Below are positions 9,354 to 17,884 of a stretch of 64,000 bases of DNA, piece by piece. Source of the stretch: Polynucleobacter sp. AM-25C3. GTDB taxonomy: Bacteria > Pseudomonadota > Gammaproteobacteria > Burkholderiales > Burkholderiaceae. Both the position numbers and the translations under genes were made by a program. The notes below the pieces were generated by a model. It was not told the DNA's origin. It ran no database searches and worked only from the letters and a program-made list of their open reading frames with translations. Position 1 is the stretch's first letter, and the number at the start of each line of letters is the position of its first letter. The DNA is taken from NCBI RefSeq assembly GCF_018882335.1, contig NZ_JACVOS010000001.1, positions 158,016 to 222,015 on the forward strand. The letters run 5' to 3'.

Positions 9354-12300
9354 TTACTGTTGTTTAAATTTCTTCTGATGGTGGTCAGCGCCGATAAATA
9401 AGTACATCGCCGGCACCACGAAGAGCGTAAACAGAGTACCAATCGATAAACCAGTAAAGATCACAATACCCATGGACTGACGACCCGCAGCGCCAGCGCC
9501 AGAGGCAATCACTAGGGGCACCACACCTAATACCATTGCTGCAGTAGTCATCAAAATCGGGCGCAATCGTACACTACTGGCTTCTACGATGGCATCTAAC
9601 TTGCTGCGGCCAGCTTCTTGCAATTCATTAGCAAATTCCACAATCAAAATACCGTGCTTACTGATCAAGCCCATTAGCGTGACCAGACCAACCTGGGTAT
9701 ACACATTCAAGGTCGTGAATCCAAGATTGATAAAGATGAGTGCGCCAAACAAAGCCAGCGGTACTGAAACCAAAATCACAATCGGGTCGCGGAAGCTTTC
9801 AAACTGCGCAGCCAATACCAAGAACACAATCAAGATAGCGAAGAACATGGTGACTAAGAAACCACCAGACTCCGCCATGAACTGACGTGATGGGCCCGCA
9901 TAATCCATGGTGTAACCACTTGGCGCAACTTCTTTCAAAGTCTGCCGCATGAACTCCAATAGATCTGCCTGAGAAATAAATGGCGTACTTACACCTGAGA
10001 TCGTTGCTGAGTTCAACTGCTGAAAGTGGTTAATTGATTGCGGAACTACTTTTTGCTTAATCGTTGCAATCGTGCGCGCCTGAATCATCTGTCCGCTAGG
10101 AGTACGAATGTAGTAATCCAAGATCTGATCTGGGTTCAAGCGATCTACCTGCTTGACCTGTGGGATCACGCGATAGGAGCGGCCAGCCACAGAGAAGTAG
10201 TTCACATAACCTCCACCCAAAGCCGCTGATAAGGCACTACCCACTTGCTGCTGGGTCATACCCAGTGCCGCTACTTTTTCACGATCAATTTCTAATACAT
10301 CTTGCGGCTTATCAATCTTCAAATCCGAGTCCACAAAGAAGAAGTTACCACTCCGGCGTGCTTTATCCAATACCGCTTGAGATACCTCATTGAGCTGCTC
10401 ATAAGACTCGGTAGTATTAATCACCACCTGAACAGGTAAGCCCTGTGCGCCTGGTAAAGCTGGGAACTGGAATGCCGCTACGTGAGCACCGGCAATCGCA
10501 TTCCACTTACCCTGCATATCCTCTTGAAACTTGGTGGCATTGCGACTACGTTGATCCCAGTCCTTGAGCAATACACCGCCAAAGCTACTGGTGGGGCTGG
10601 TGATCTGGAACATCTGCTCATACTCAGGCTCTGCTGCTGATATTTGATAAATCTGATCAGCGTAAGTCTGCATCTGATTGACCGTGCTGTTTGGTGGCCC
10701 TGAAGCCTGCATCAAGACAATGCCCTGATCTTCTGTTGGAGCTAATTCTGCACGAGCCGTTGCGTAGAGGTAAGCAACACCACCCAGCAAAATCACACCC
10801 ATCACAATGATGACCTGCCAAGTGCTCAAGAGTTCGCGCAAAGTCGTTTGATAGCTGTGATGAACCTTCTCAAAAATACGATCGATCTTTTGTACAAAAG
10901 ATGAAGCCTCTTGTTCTTCCGTAAAGATCCGCGAGCACATCATGGGAGACAGCGTTAACGCAATCAATCCAGATACCGCTACCGCACTTGCCAAGGTAAA
11001 TGCAAACTCAGTAAAGAGCGCGCCCGTTAATCCCCCTTGAAAACCAATAGGGATATAGACCGCAATCAACACAATCGTCATCGCCAAAATAGGACCACCC
11101 AGTTCGCGCGCAGCAATTAAAGAGGCCTCTAATGGAGACTTACCTTCTTTCATATGACGGTCAACGTTCTCAACCACGATGATGGCGTCATCCACTACCA
11201 AGCCAATCGCTAAAACAAGAGCAAGCAGGGTTAGTAAATTAATGGAGTAACCCAAGACCTGCATCAGGAAGAAGGTGCCAATCAAGGAAAGTGGCATCGC
11301 AATGACAGGAACTGCCACTGCACGCGCACTACCCAAGAAGAGGTAGATCACGATCGTCACAATCAACAATGCCTCTAGTAGCGTCATTACGACTTCATCA
11401 ATCGAAGTCGTAATGAACTTAGTGGAGTCATAAACTACCTTGCCAGACATACCCGTTGGTAACTGTTGCTGAATATCCGGAACTGCAGCGCGCACTCGCG
11501 CTGCAACATCCAATAAGTTGGCTTGTGGCGCCACCTTAATCGCAATAAATACCGACTTCTTGCCACTAAACGCGACATTGGTGTTGTAGTCTTCCGAGCC
11601 CATGGTCACGCTGGCCACTTGATCCAAATACACAATATTGATGCCATCTTTTTTGATGACCAATTTGCGGAACTCATCGAGTGTATGCAAGTCAGTACCG
11701 GCTACTAAGTCAACGGCAACCATGTCACCTTTGGTGCTACCAACCGCAGATAAGTAATTATTGGCAGCCATGGCACTGTAGACATCATCAGCGCCCACTC
11801 CAAGGCCAGCCATTTTTTCACGATCAAGCCAGGCGCGTAAGGCAAATTTTCTTCCACCAGTAATTTCTGCATTCTGGACCCCGTCTACAGAGTCCAACTT
11901 CGGCTTCACTACCCGCAATAAATAATCCGTAATCGCATTATTCGGAATGTCGTCACTGTAAAAACCCATATACATTGCCGCAGTCGACTGACCAATTTGG
12001 ACGGTCAACACAGGTTGCTGGGCTTGTGGCGGCAATTGATTCTTGACTGAACTAATCTGCGTCTGAATCTGTGTCAATGCTGCATTAGAGTCGTAATTGA
12101 GCTTGAGAGTCGCAGTAATTGTTGAGAGGCCGCTCACACTCATAGACGATAAGTAGTCGATACCTTGGGACTGGGCAATAGCAGTCTCTAATGGCTGCGT
12201 AATAAAGCCTGCAATCGTCTCAGGATCAGCACCATAGTAAGCCGTCGTAATCGTAACGATCGCATTTTGAGTTTGTGGATATTGATTGACCGGCAAAGAG

Positions 12301-12389
12301 CCAACAGCCTTCAAGCCAAATACCAAGACGAGTGCACTCACCACCAGTGAGAGCACCGGTCTACGAATAAATATGTCAGTCCAATTCAT
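9354..12389 (-). CDS. RND multidrug efflux permease (HAE1 family)
   Basis: A 1011-residue inner-membrane proton-driven pump of the AcrB/MexB type. It begins MNWTDIFIRRPVLSLVVSALV, the standard cytoplasmic start plus first membrane helix. It continues with two large periplasmic loops and the membrane-domain motif LVLAIGLVVDDAIIVVENVDRHM, containing the two Asp residues needed for proton relay. A final block, GLISKHGILIVEFANELQ, precedes the last helices. It is the third gene of a tripartite set, seven bases after the adaptor gene. It exports hydrophobic compounds; the substrate range is unknown. Confidence 0.95.
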   Translation of the reverse strand: MNWTDIFIRRPVLSLVVSALVLVFGLKAVGSLPVNQYPQTQNAIVTITTAYYGADPETIAGFITQPLETAIAQSQGIDYLSSMSVSGLSTITATLKLNYDSNAALTQIQTQISSVKNQLPPQAQQPVLTVQIGQSTAAMYMGFYSDDIPNNAITDYLLRVVKPKLDSVDGVQNAEITGGRKFALRAWLDREKMAGLGVGADDVYSAMAANNYLSAVGSTKGDMVAVDLVAGTDLHTLDEFRKLVIKKDGINIVYLDQVASVTMGSEDYNTNVAFSGKKSVFIAIKVAPQANLLDVAARVRAAVPDIQQQLPTGMSGKVVYDSTKFITTSIDEVVMTLLEALLIVTIVIYLFLGSARAVAVPVIAMPLSLIGTFFLMQVLGYSINLLTLLALVLAIGLVVDDAIIVVENVDRHMKEGKSPLEASLIAARELGGPILAMTIVLIAVYIPIGFQGGLTGALFTEFAFTLASAVAVSGLIALTLSPMMCSRIFTEEQEASSFVQKIDRIFEKVHHSYQTTLRELLSTWQVIIVMGVILLGGVAYLYATARAELAPTEDQGIVLMQASGPPNSTVNQMQTYADQIYQISAAEPEYEQMFQITSPTSSFGGVLLKDWDQRSRNATKFQEDMQGKWNAIAGAHVAAFQFPALPGAQGLPVQVVINTTESYEQLNEVSQAVLDKARRSGNFFFVDSDLKIDKPQDVLEIDREKVAALGMTQQQVGSALSAALGGGYVNYFSVAGRSYRVIPQVKQVDRLNPDQILDYYIRTPSGQMIQARTIATIKQKVVPQSINHFQQLNSATISGVSTPFISQADLLEFMRQTLKEVAPSGYTMDYAGPSRQFMAESGGFLVTMFFAILIVFLVLAAQFESFRDPIVILVSVPLALFGALIFINLGFTTLNVYTQVGLVTLMGLISKHGILIVEFANELQEAGRSKLDAIVEASSVRLRPILMTTAAMVLGVVPLVIASGAGAAGRQSMGIVIFTGLSIGTLFTLFVVPAMYLFIGADHHQKKFKQQ

Positions 12390-12396
12390 CTAGGAC

Positions 12397-13728
12397 TTAT
12401 TCCTGTGGCTGCGGGTTTGGTGAATTCGAAGGCTGCACTTTGTTATTCACAATCAGCGGTGTACCGTTCTTCAGCTTGAGCTGGCCACTAGTGACTACCG
12501 TAGCACCCTCTTCAACTCCTTTGAGAATAGCTACTTGGTCACCACGTGTTGGCCCTGTAGTCACAAATACCTGTTGCGCTTCCAGCGCAGGGTTGCCTTG
12601 CTTATCTTTCTTGCCCGTTGGCTTAGCAATAAACACAATGGAGCCATAGGGGTTATAGGTAACCGCGGTCTGAGGCAATGTCAGCAACTTGACTTCATCG
12701 CCCAGCTTGATATTGACGTTGGCAAACATGCCCGGCAATATCTTTTTATCTGGATTGGCCAGCTGCGCTTCAATCTGAATATTCCGCGTATTGGTATCGA
12801 CCTTCGGACTCACCGCAGTAACTTTGCCAATAAAGCTCGCATCCTTAAAGGCGTCCGTCGTAACAACAATCTCTTGTCCCACCTGAATCTGTGCAGCATT
12901 GCTCTGCGGTAAATTGAAGTCTACAAAGATAGGATCTAAGGTTTGCAGGGTCAGCAACTTATCGCCAGGATTGACATACTGACCTGGGTTAATCATCACG
13001 ATGCCCACCCGACCACTAAAGGGTGCCTTCAAATTCTTCTTGGCGACCAATGCGGTTTGTTGCTCAACCTGAGCTTGCTTGGAAGCAGCATCAGCCTTGC
13101 TGGTATCAAACACGTTTTTGCTAATCGCCTGAATAGCTAACTGCTGCCTATCCCGCTCATTAATTACCTTGGCTAAATCTGCTAATGCCTTGAGGGAATT
13201 TAATTGAGCAACATCAGAGGCGTCATTTAGTTTAATAAGCAACTCGCCCTCTTTCACATCCATGCCCGATTTAATGGGAACGGTCTGTACAAGACCGCCA
13301 ATCTCAGTGCTCAGCTCAACCCCTCTGTAGGCGCGCACATTACCAACGCTAGAGAGTTTAGGTTGCCACTCAGTAGAAGACACTACTAGTGTGGACACAG
13401 TTGCAGGCGGTAATCCCATGCCTGCGATGAAATGCTTAATCATGAAAGTCTTGAGTTGATTGAAGCCAAAGATCAAGCCGAGCAATAAAAATACACCGCA
13501 CAGCATGATGATCATGCGGCGGCGTAATGGCGTCATGGCTTGTAACTTGGCATACGCCTTCGTCTGCATGAAGCGCTCGCGTAAGCGCGCCCATAAGCCC
13601 TTGGCTTTTTCCCAAAGAGCAATCAGCTTCTCACGAAGCTTCCACTCTTCTGCTTTAGCAAGCGCCCAAGCCCATAAGGCAACTGCTGCTGCAGTGACTT
13701 TAGCTTTAATTTTTTCCAGAAGTTTCAT
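12397..13728 (-). CDS. RND efflux periplasmic adaptor with N-terminal cytoplasmic helix extension
   Basis: A 443-residue membrane fusion protein linking the RND permease to the outer-membrane channel. The adaptor core follows a single membrane helix at residues 72-88: barrel-sandwich hybrid (ELSTEIGGLVQTVPIKSG, later LKAPFSGRVGIVMINPGQYV), then a beta barrel (LPGMFANVNI). It lacks a lipobox. Before the membrane helix lie some 70 unusual residues rich in Ala, Lys, Trp and Arg with helical periodicity (KLREKLIALWEKAKGLWARL). The upstream gene overlaps by 23 bases. No start has a clear ribosome-binding site; ATGs at 13569 and 13536 would shorten the extension. Confidence 0.88.
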   Translation of the reverse strand: MKLLEKIKAKVTAAAVALWAWALAKAEEWKLREKLIALWEKAKGLWARLRERFMQTKAYAKLQAMTPLRRRMIIMLCGVFLLLGLIFGFNQLKTFMIKHFIAGMGLPPATVSTLVVSSTEWQPKLSSVGNVRAYRGVELSTEIGGLVQTVPIKSGMDVKEGELLIKLNDASDVAQLNSLKALADLAKVINERDRQQLAIQAISKNVFDTSKADAASKQAQVEQQTALVAKKNLKAPFSGRVGIVMINPGQYVNPGDKLLTLQTLDPIFVDFNLPQSNAAQIQVGQEIVVTTDAFKDASFIGKVTAVSPKVDTNTRNIQIEAQLANPDKKILPGMFANVNIKLGDEVKLLTLPQTAVTYNPYGSIVFIAKPTGKKDKQGNPALEAQQVFVTTGPTRGDQVAILKGVEEGATVVTSGQLKLKNGTPLIVNNKVQPSNSPNPQPQE

Positions 13729-15244
13729 TTTGATCTTTGTTCGCTATGGCTTTTGGTTGAAAGGCTGGGCCGGTCCGATTCCACCAACCACCACCTAGTG
13801 CTGCAAATAATGCCGCTGTATCGGAGAACCGAGTTGCTTGCGCAGAAACGGATTTGACCTTGGCAATTTGATATTGGTTTTGATAGTAGAGAACAGCCAA
13901 GTAACTTGCAGTGCCCAGCTTGTATTGCTGCTGGACTAAATCCAAAGTTTCATAGGCGTAGCGTTCAGCATCTGATGCTGACTTCAGCGCTTGAGCGCCA
14001 GTCTCTAGAGCGCGTAAGGAATCCGCAACCTCTTGAAATGCCTTAAGAACAGTTGCCTGGTATTGATAGACCGCTTGCTCGTAATTGGCCATTGCACCAC
14101 GACGTTGTGCCAATAACTGTCCACCCTGAAAGAGGGGCTGAAAGATACCGCCAGCAACCGACCACAATGCTGCATTGGGCCCAAATAAAGCATTGCTCGT
14201 TAAAGCAGCAGAGCCAATCGCGCCCGTGATATTAAATTGCGGCAATAAGTTTGCGGTGGCTACGCCGACTAATGCATTGGTTGCTTTTAGTTGGGCTTCG
14301 GCTGCACGCACATCTGGGCGTTGACGCACCAAGCTCGATGGCACCGACAGTGGTAGCTTCTCCGGCAAATGCAAAGACTTCAAATCGAACTTGGTAACGT
14401 TGGCGTTACTCGGCAACTCTCCAACTAAGACTGCCAACTGATTACGAGCAAAGGAAAGATTACGCTCGTAGGTAAATAGATCTACCTGAGAGTTAGATAC
14501 CAGAGTTCTTTGCGATGTCACATCCACTTTAGAAACCGTGCCGATCACTAATTGCTTTTCGGTTACTTCAGCCAAATTAGTTTGCGCCTTCAGAATTTCT
14601 TCGGTAGCTTGCATCTGCGCTCGAAGCGCCGCTTCTCGCACCGCGCCAGTCACAATATTGGCGGTCAAAGAAAGATATGCGCCTTCCAATTGAAACTGGG
14701 CAATCTCTGCTTGCGCTCTTGCGCCTTCAACTGCGCGACGTGCGCCGCCAAAAACATCCAGCTTGTAAGTGACATTTACAGAGGCGTTGTAAAGGCTGTA
14801 GGTATCTGAACCACCAGATGGAATTCCATAGACCGCAGCAGGCTGAAGTTCGCGCGTAACCCCGCTATTTAGACCAATTGCAGGGAAATACTGCCCACCA
14901 ATTTGCGCATTCACATTTTCTTGGCTAGCACGTAAGGCAGCATCGGCGGCGCCTAAATTTGGATTTTGTTGCAAGGCTTTTTTGATCAGGACATCAAGCT
15001 CTGGTGACTTAAACAACTCCCACCATTGAGCCTCAATATCGGCACCTTCAATAAACTCTTGATCTGTACCGCCCGGAACTCCAGGCGCAGTAGCTAATTT
15101 CTTGGAAAGAGTAGTCTCGGTATAAGTAGAAGTATTGGGTGCATCGGGTTGCTTAAAGTCTGGGCCTACTGCACACGCAGAGAGAAGCCCCGCGGAAAGT
15201 AGCGGAAGCCAACGCAAAATAAAGAAATCTTTTGAACCAAACAT
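13706..15244 (-). CDS. RND outer-membrane factor lipoprotein (NodT/OprM family)
   Basis: A 512-residue TolC-like outer-membrane channel of the NodT/OprM branch. I choose the ATG at 15244 because the sequence then reads as a lipoprotein signal peptide ending LLSAC (Cys24), followed by AVGPDFKQPDAP, the family hallmark. Two OEP repeats rich in coiled-coil helices follow, with LRASQENVNAQIGGQYFPAIGL and VRQRPDVRAAEAQL. It is the first gene of the tripartite set, upstream of the adaptor and permease on the minus strand. An in-frame ATG at 15361 would add 39 residues with no signal-peptide character. Confidence 0.9.
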   Translation of the reverse strand: MFGSKDFFILRWLPLLSAGLLSACAVGPDFKQPDAPNTSTYTETTLSKKLATAPGVPGGTDQEFIEGADIEAQWWELFKSPELDVLIKKALQQNPNLGAADAALRASQENVNAQIGGQYFPAIGLNSGVTRELQPAAVYGIPSGGSDTYSLYNASVNVTYKLDVFGGARRAVEGARAQAEIAQFQLEGAYLSLTANIVTGAVREAALRAQMQATEEILKAQTNLAEVTEKQLVIGTVSKVDVTSQRTLVSNSQVDLFTYERNLSFARNQLAVLVGELPSNANVTKFDLKSLHLPEKLPLSVPSSLVRQRPDVRAAEAQLKATNALVGVATANLLPQFNITGAIGSAALTSNALFGPNAALWSVAGGIFQPLFQGGQLLAQRRGAMANYEQAVYQYQATVLKAFQEVADSLRALETGAQALKSASDAERYAYETLDLVQQQYKLGTASYLAVLYYQNQYQIAKVKSVSAQATRFSDTAALFAALGGGWWNRTGPAFQPKAIANKDQNETSGKN

Positions 15245-15331
15245 GTACTGTGACAAGTATCCTTTTCTACAGAAGATATTTGAACACACTTTTTTAATCC
15301 AGTCTGTGTAACACCTTGATTTGAATAATGA

Positions 15332-15361
15332 ATTTTGTACACAGCTAGACGTAGAAGTCAA
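15332..15361 (-). promoter_or_regulatory. Possible promoter of the RND pump genes
   Basis: Reading the minus strand, TTGACT (15361-15356) is followed 18 bases later by CAAAAT (15337-15332). A nine-base palindrome GTGTAACAC lies downstream at 15306-15314 and could be an operator. The -10 box is weak, so the pump could instead be read from the pirin side. Confidence 0.3.
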
Positions 15362-15370
15362 ACGGATTTT

Positions 15371-16252
15371 TTACTCTTCGACCCTATTCTTAGTGGTAAT
15401 TTTTCCAAAGCTTCCACTGTTGAAATCCTGCATTGCTTGAGCAATCTCTTCTTTGGTATTCATGACAAAGGGGCCGTAGCCAACGATCGGCTCGTCAATA
15501 GGTTCACCGCTCAGCAATAAGGCAATCGAGTCTTCCAGCACGTTGACCTCAATATCTTGGCCTTGCTGGCTAAACATCAACATCTGAGCATCTTTCGCAA
15601 CTGCACCATCACCACCCAAAACGGCACCCTCGAGAACTACCAAGGATGAATTCCAGCCCTCAGGCACCGAAATCGTTGTAATGCCCTTTTTCAATTTAAG
15701 GTCAATCACATTCAGCGGAGTAAGAGTGTTGGCAGGTCCTTTATGGCCATCAAACTCCCCGGCAATGATGCGAGCTTGCCCAGCACCATTCTTTAATTCA
15801 AGCGCTGGAATCTGCTTATTCAGAATGGCCTGATAGCCAGGCTTAGTCATTTTGAGATTTGCTGGCAAGTTGACCCAGAGCTGCACCATATTTAGAGTTC
15901 CGCCATTTTTGGCAAAGCATTCTGAATGAAACTCTTCATGCAAGATGCCAGAGCCCGCAGTCATCCACTGCACATCGCCCGGGCCAATCACCCCGCCCTG
16001 GCCTGTGGAGTCCTTATGGGCAACTTCACCCTCATAAACAATAGTCACAGTTTCAAAACCGCGATGGGGATGTGAGCCGACACCCTTACGCTCAGTCGTT
16101 GGGGGAAACTCTGCTGGGCCTGCGTAATCGAGCATCAAGAATGGGCTCATTTGTTTTCCTAAATCTTGATAGAAAAACAGGGTGCGCACTGGAAAGCCAT
16201 CGCCAACCCAATGGCCTTGATCATTACCCTGTATGCCGATTACTTTTTTCAT
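15371..16252 (-). CDS. Pirin family protein
   Basis: A 293-residue bicupin of the pirin family. The N-terminal cupin has the iron-binding His set in GVGSHPHRGFETVTIVYEGEVAHKDS (His at residues about 59, 61 and 103 region), followed by VQWMTAGSGILHEEFHSE, the conserved pirin signature. Some bacterial pirins have quercetin 2,3-dioxygenase activity, others bind regulators. It ends with GEPIDEPIVGYGPFVMNTKEEI, also typical. It is the fourth gene in the MarR-led row, 30 bases after the flavodoxin gene, which fits a quinone or electrophile stress role. Confidence 0.9.
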   Translation of the reverse strand: MKKVIGIQGNDQGHWVGDGFPVRTLFFYQDLGKQMSPFLMLDYAGPAEFPPTTERKGVGSHPHRGFETVTIVYEGEVAHKDSTGQGGVIGPGDVQWMTAGSGILHEEFHSECFAKNGGTLNMVQLWVNLPANLKMTKPGYQAILNKQIPALELKNGAGQARIIAGEFDGHKGPANTLTPLNVIDLKLKKGITTISVPEGWNSSLVVLEGAVLGGDGAVAKDAQMLMFSQQGQDIEVNVLEDSIALLLSGEPIDEPIVGYGPFVMNTKEEIAQAMQDFNSGSFGKITTKNRVEE

Positions 16253-16282
16253 AGCTCCCCAATATGTTTAAAGCCAACTCGA

Positions 16283-16840
16283 TTACTTAGCCTTAAATTC
16301 ACTAGCAATCTTGGCAATACGCTCGCCATAGAGACGCGCCGTTTCTAAATCACCTGCATTCACTTCATCAGCACTTGCATCTGAAGGTGTCTGCATCATT
16401 GCACCAGCTGATGAGCCTACATAGTTCACATCGTCGCGTTTTGCAGCTTTGGAATTGGAAGGCATCAAACCAGTCCCCACCCAAATGCCTGAATGCTGCA
16501 TGGCTAAAGTAAAGAAGTAATGCAAGGTAGAGTGCTTGTCGCCATTCATGGTGGCAGAGTTCGTGAAGCCGCCGAATACTTTATCTTTCCACTGCTGGGA
16601 AAACCATTGTTTAGAACTTGCGTCAGCGAACTTCTTAAACTGCCAGCTTACTGTGCCCATATAGGTTGGCGAGCCAAATATGATCGCATCAGCAGCGTTT
16701 AGAGTTTCCCACTGAGCATCAGTAATATTACCTTCGGCATCGATAGTCACTAATGCACCATTGGAGCCTTTTGCTACCGCTTCAGCTTGCTTAACAGTGT
16801 GGCCATATCCACTATGAAATACAACAGCTACTTTAGTCAT
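16283..16840 (-). CDS. Flavodoxin-fold NAD(P)H:quinone oxidoreductase-like protein
   Basis: A 185-residue flavodoxin-like FMN protein related to WrbA and other NAD(P)H:quinone reductases. The FMN phosphate loop is HSGYGHTVKQAEAV (residues 9-22). FGSPTYMGTVSWQFKKFAD and FTNSATMNGDKHSTL provide the second and third FMN-contact loops. WrbA-type enzymes carry out two-electron quinone reduction and so avoid semiquinone radicals. It sits between doxX and pirin in the MarR-led row. A clean start ATG lies at 16840, with an AGGAAA sequence a few bases upstream on the minus strand. Confidence 0.88.
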   Translation of the reverse strand: MTKVAVVFHSGYGHTVKQAEAVAKGSNGALVTIDAEGNITDAQWETLNAADAIIFGSPTYMGTVSWQFKKFADASSKQWFSQQWKDKVFGGFTNSATMNGDKHSTLHYFFTLAMQHSGIWVGTGLMPSNSKAAKRDDVNYVGSSAGAMMQTPSDASADEVNAGDLETARLYGERIAKIASEFKAK

Positions 16841-16864
16841 GATCTTTTCCTTAATTAAATGAAA

Positions 16865-17275
16865 TTACTTCACTTCTCTACGAGCATCGATACTGAAACC
16901 GCCAGCACCAGCAGAAGCTAGAACCAGCAAGCCGCCCATGACGGCGATATTTTTGAAGAACAATAATTGTGCGATGAAGGCGGCATCAGCTGGAGCTGCC
17001 CAATACGCATGGCCAGAAACAGCCGCCAGTAAGGTGAAGATGGCCATGATGATTGCTACTAATCTTGTTTGAAAACCTACGAGCAAAGCAATACTTCCAA
17101 CAATCTCAATCACAATGGTTACTACCAAAGCAAATACTGGGGCTGGAATACCCAATGATGCGAAATAGCCTAATGTACCTTCAAAGCCAGCCATCTTGGC
17201 CAAACCCGCTGGTAGAAAGAGGGCAATGATCAGCAATCGGCCAATCAGATTTAATGCGCTTTGGTACGTGTTCAT
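16865..17275 (-). CDS. DoxX family membrane protein
   Basis: A 136-residue inner-membrane protein of the DoxX family with four predicted membrane helices: residues about 8-28, 47-68, 71-90 and 103-122. The start NLIGRLLIIALFLPAGLAKMAGF is the conserved DoxX opening. Family members accompany thiol or quinone redox enzymes, but the biochemical role is not settled. It follows the MarR gene by 33 bases and precedes the flavodoxin gene by 24, so it is probably in the same transcript. Confidence 0.88.
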   Translation of the reverse strand: MNTYQSALNLIGRLLIIALFLPAGLAKMAGFEGTLGYFASLGIPAPVFALVVTIVIEIVGSIALLVGFQTRLVAIIMAIFTLLAAVSGHAYWAAPADAAFIAQLLFFKNIAVMGGLLVLASAGAGGFSIDARREVK

Positions 17276-17308
17276 GTGATATTCCTTTTTGATATAAGCT
17301 TGTATTGG

Positions 17309-17725
17309 CTAATTAAAAATTGCTTTTACGTTTTGCAAAACGGTCACTGCTTGTTCTAATTCTTTTTTACTTAGCTTCCCGAAAGCTTTACCGAGATACT
17401 CGACATGCTCCGGAAATACTTTCTTAAATAGCTTGTCGCCACTTTTGGATAAACCAATCTTGTAACTGCGACCATCCTCAACATTCATGAACTTATCAAT
17501 GAGGCCTTTGGCCTCCAATCTCTCCAAGACCCCCGTCATCGTCCCTTTAGAAACAAGCGTCTTTTCACCCAACTCCTTACAGGTCATCGGCGGTTGATTG
17601 CCCAAGGTCGCGACAATATCAAACTGGGTTGTGGTTAAACCCATTTCTTTAATATGAGCCCCAGAGTGAGCCTCAAACGCCTGATAAGCCTGAACCAATT
17701 CCTTAACGAGCGATAGGTGATTCAT
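17309..17725 (-). CDS. MarR family transcriptional regulator
   Basis: A 138-residue winged-helix dimeric regulator. The start MNHLSLVKELVQAYQAFEAHSG and the recognition region MTCKELGEKTLVSKGTMTGVLERLEAKGLI are MarR-like, followed by the wing VEDGRSYKIGLSKSGDKL. I choose the ATG at 17725; an ATG further up would overlap the promoter and operator. It is the first gene of a minus-strand row with doxX, flavodoxin and pirin. MarR proteins usually repress their own operon and let go on binding a phenolic or on cysteine oxidation; this protein has one Cys, in TCKELG. Confidence 0.92.
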   Translation of the reverse strand: MNHLSLVKELVQAYQAFEAHSGAHIKEMGLTTTQFDIVATLGNQPPMTCKELGEKTLVSKGTMTGVLERLEAKGLIDKFMNVEDGRSYKIGLSKSGDKLFKKVFPEHVEYLGKAFGKLSKKELEQAVTVLQNVKAIFN

Positions 17726-17754
17726 TTGATACCTCAATTTAGTCTGTATACGTA

Positions 17755-17777
17755 CTAGTATAGTACTAGATCGTACT
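17755..17777. promoter_or_regulatory. Overlapping MarR-type operators
   Basis: Two overlapping inverted repeats lie directly upstream of the MarR gene. CTAGTA and TACTAG flank a three-base centre (17755-17769), and AGTAC and GTACT flank a six-base centre (17762-17777). They cover the spacer and -10 box of the promoter, as expected for autorepression. Confidence 0.65.
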
Positions 17778-17785
17778 AATTGCAA
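17757..17785 (-). promoter_or_regulatory. Sigma-70 promoter of the MarR-led row
   Basis: Minus-strand TTGCAA (-35, 17785-17780) and TATACT (-10, 17762-17757) with an exact 17-base spacer. This is one of the clearest promoters in the window. The operator palindromes overlap it. Confidence 0.65.
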
Positions 17786-17884
17786 GGCCCTACAAAATTA
17801 AGGGAATAAACCCAGTGGATTGGCTTCTTCCACCCGAGTTAATAGATCTACCAAGAATTTTGGGGTGAATCCACCCCAGAGGAA

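Noticed and set aside
15245..15361. 39-residue extension of the outer-membrane factor
   Set aside because: It lacks signal-peptide character and overlies a likely promoter; the inner ATG gives a clean lipoprotein signal.
17846..17884. GGGGTG/CACCCC hairpin after glmS as a terminator
   Set aside because: On the minus strand the hairpin is followed by A-rich, not T-rich, sequence.
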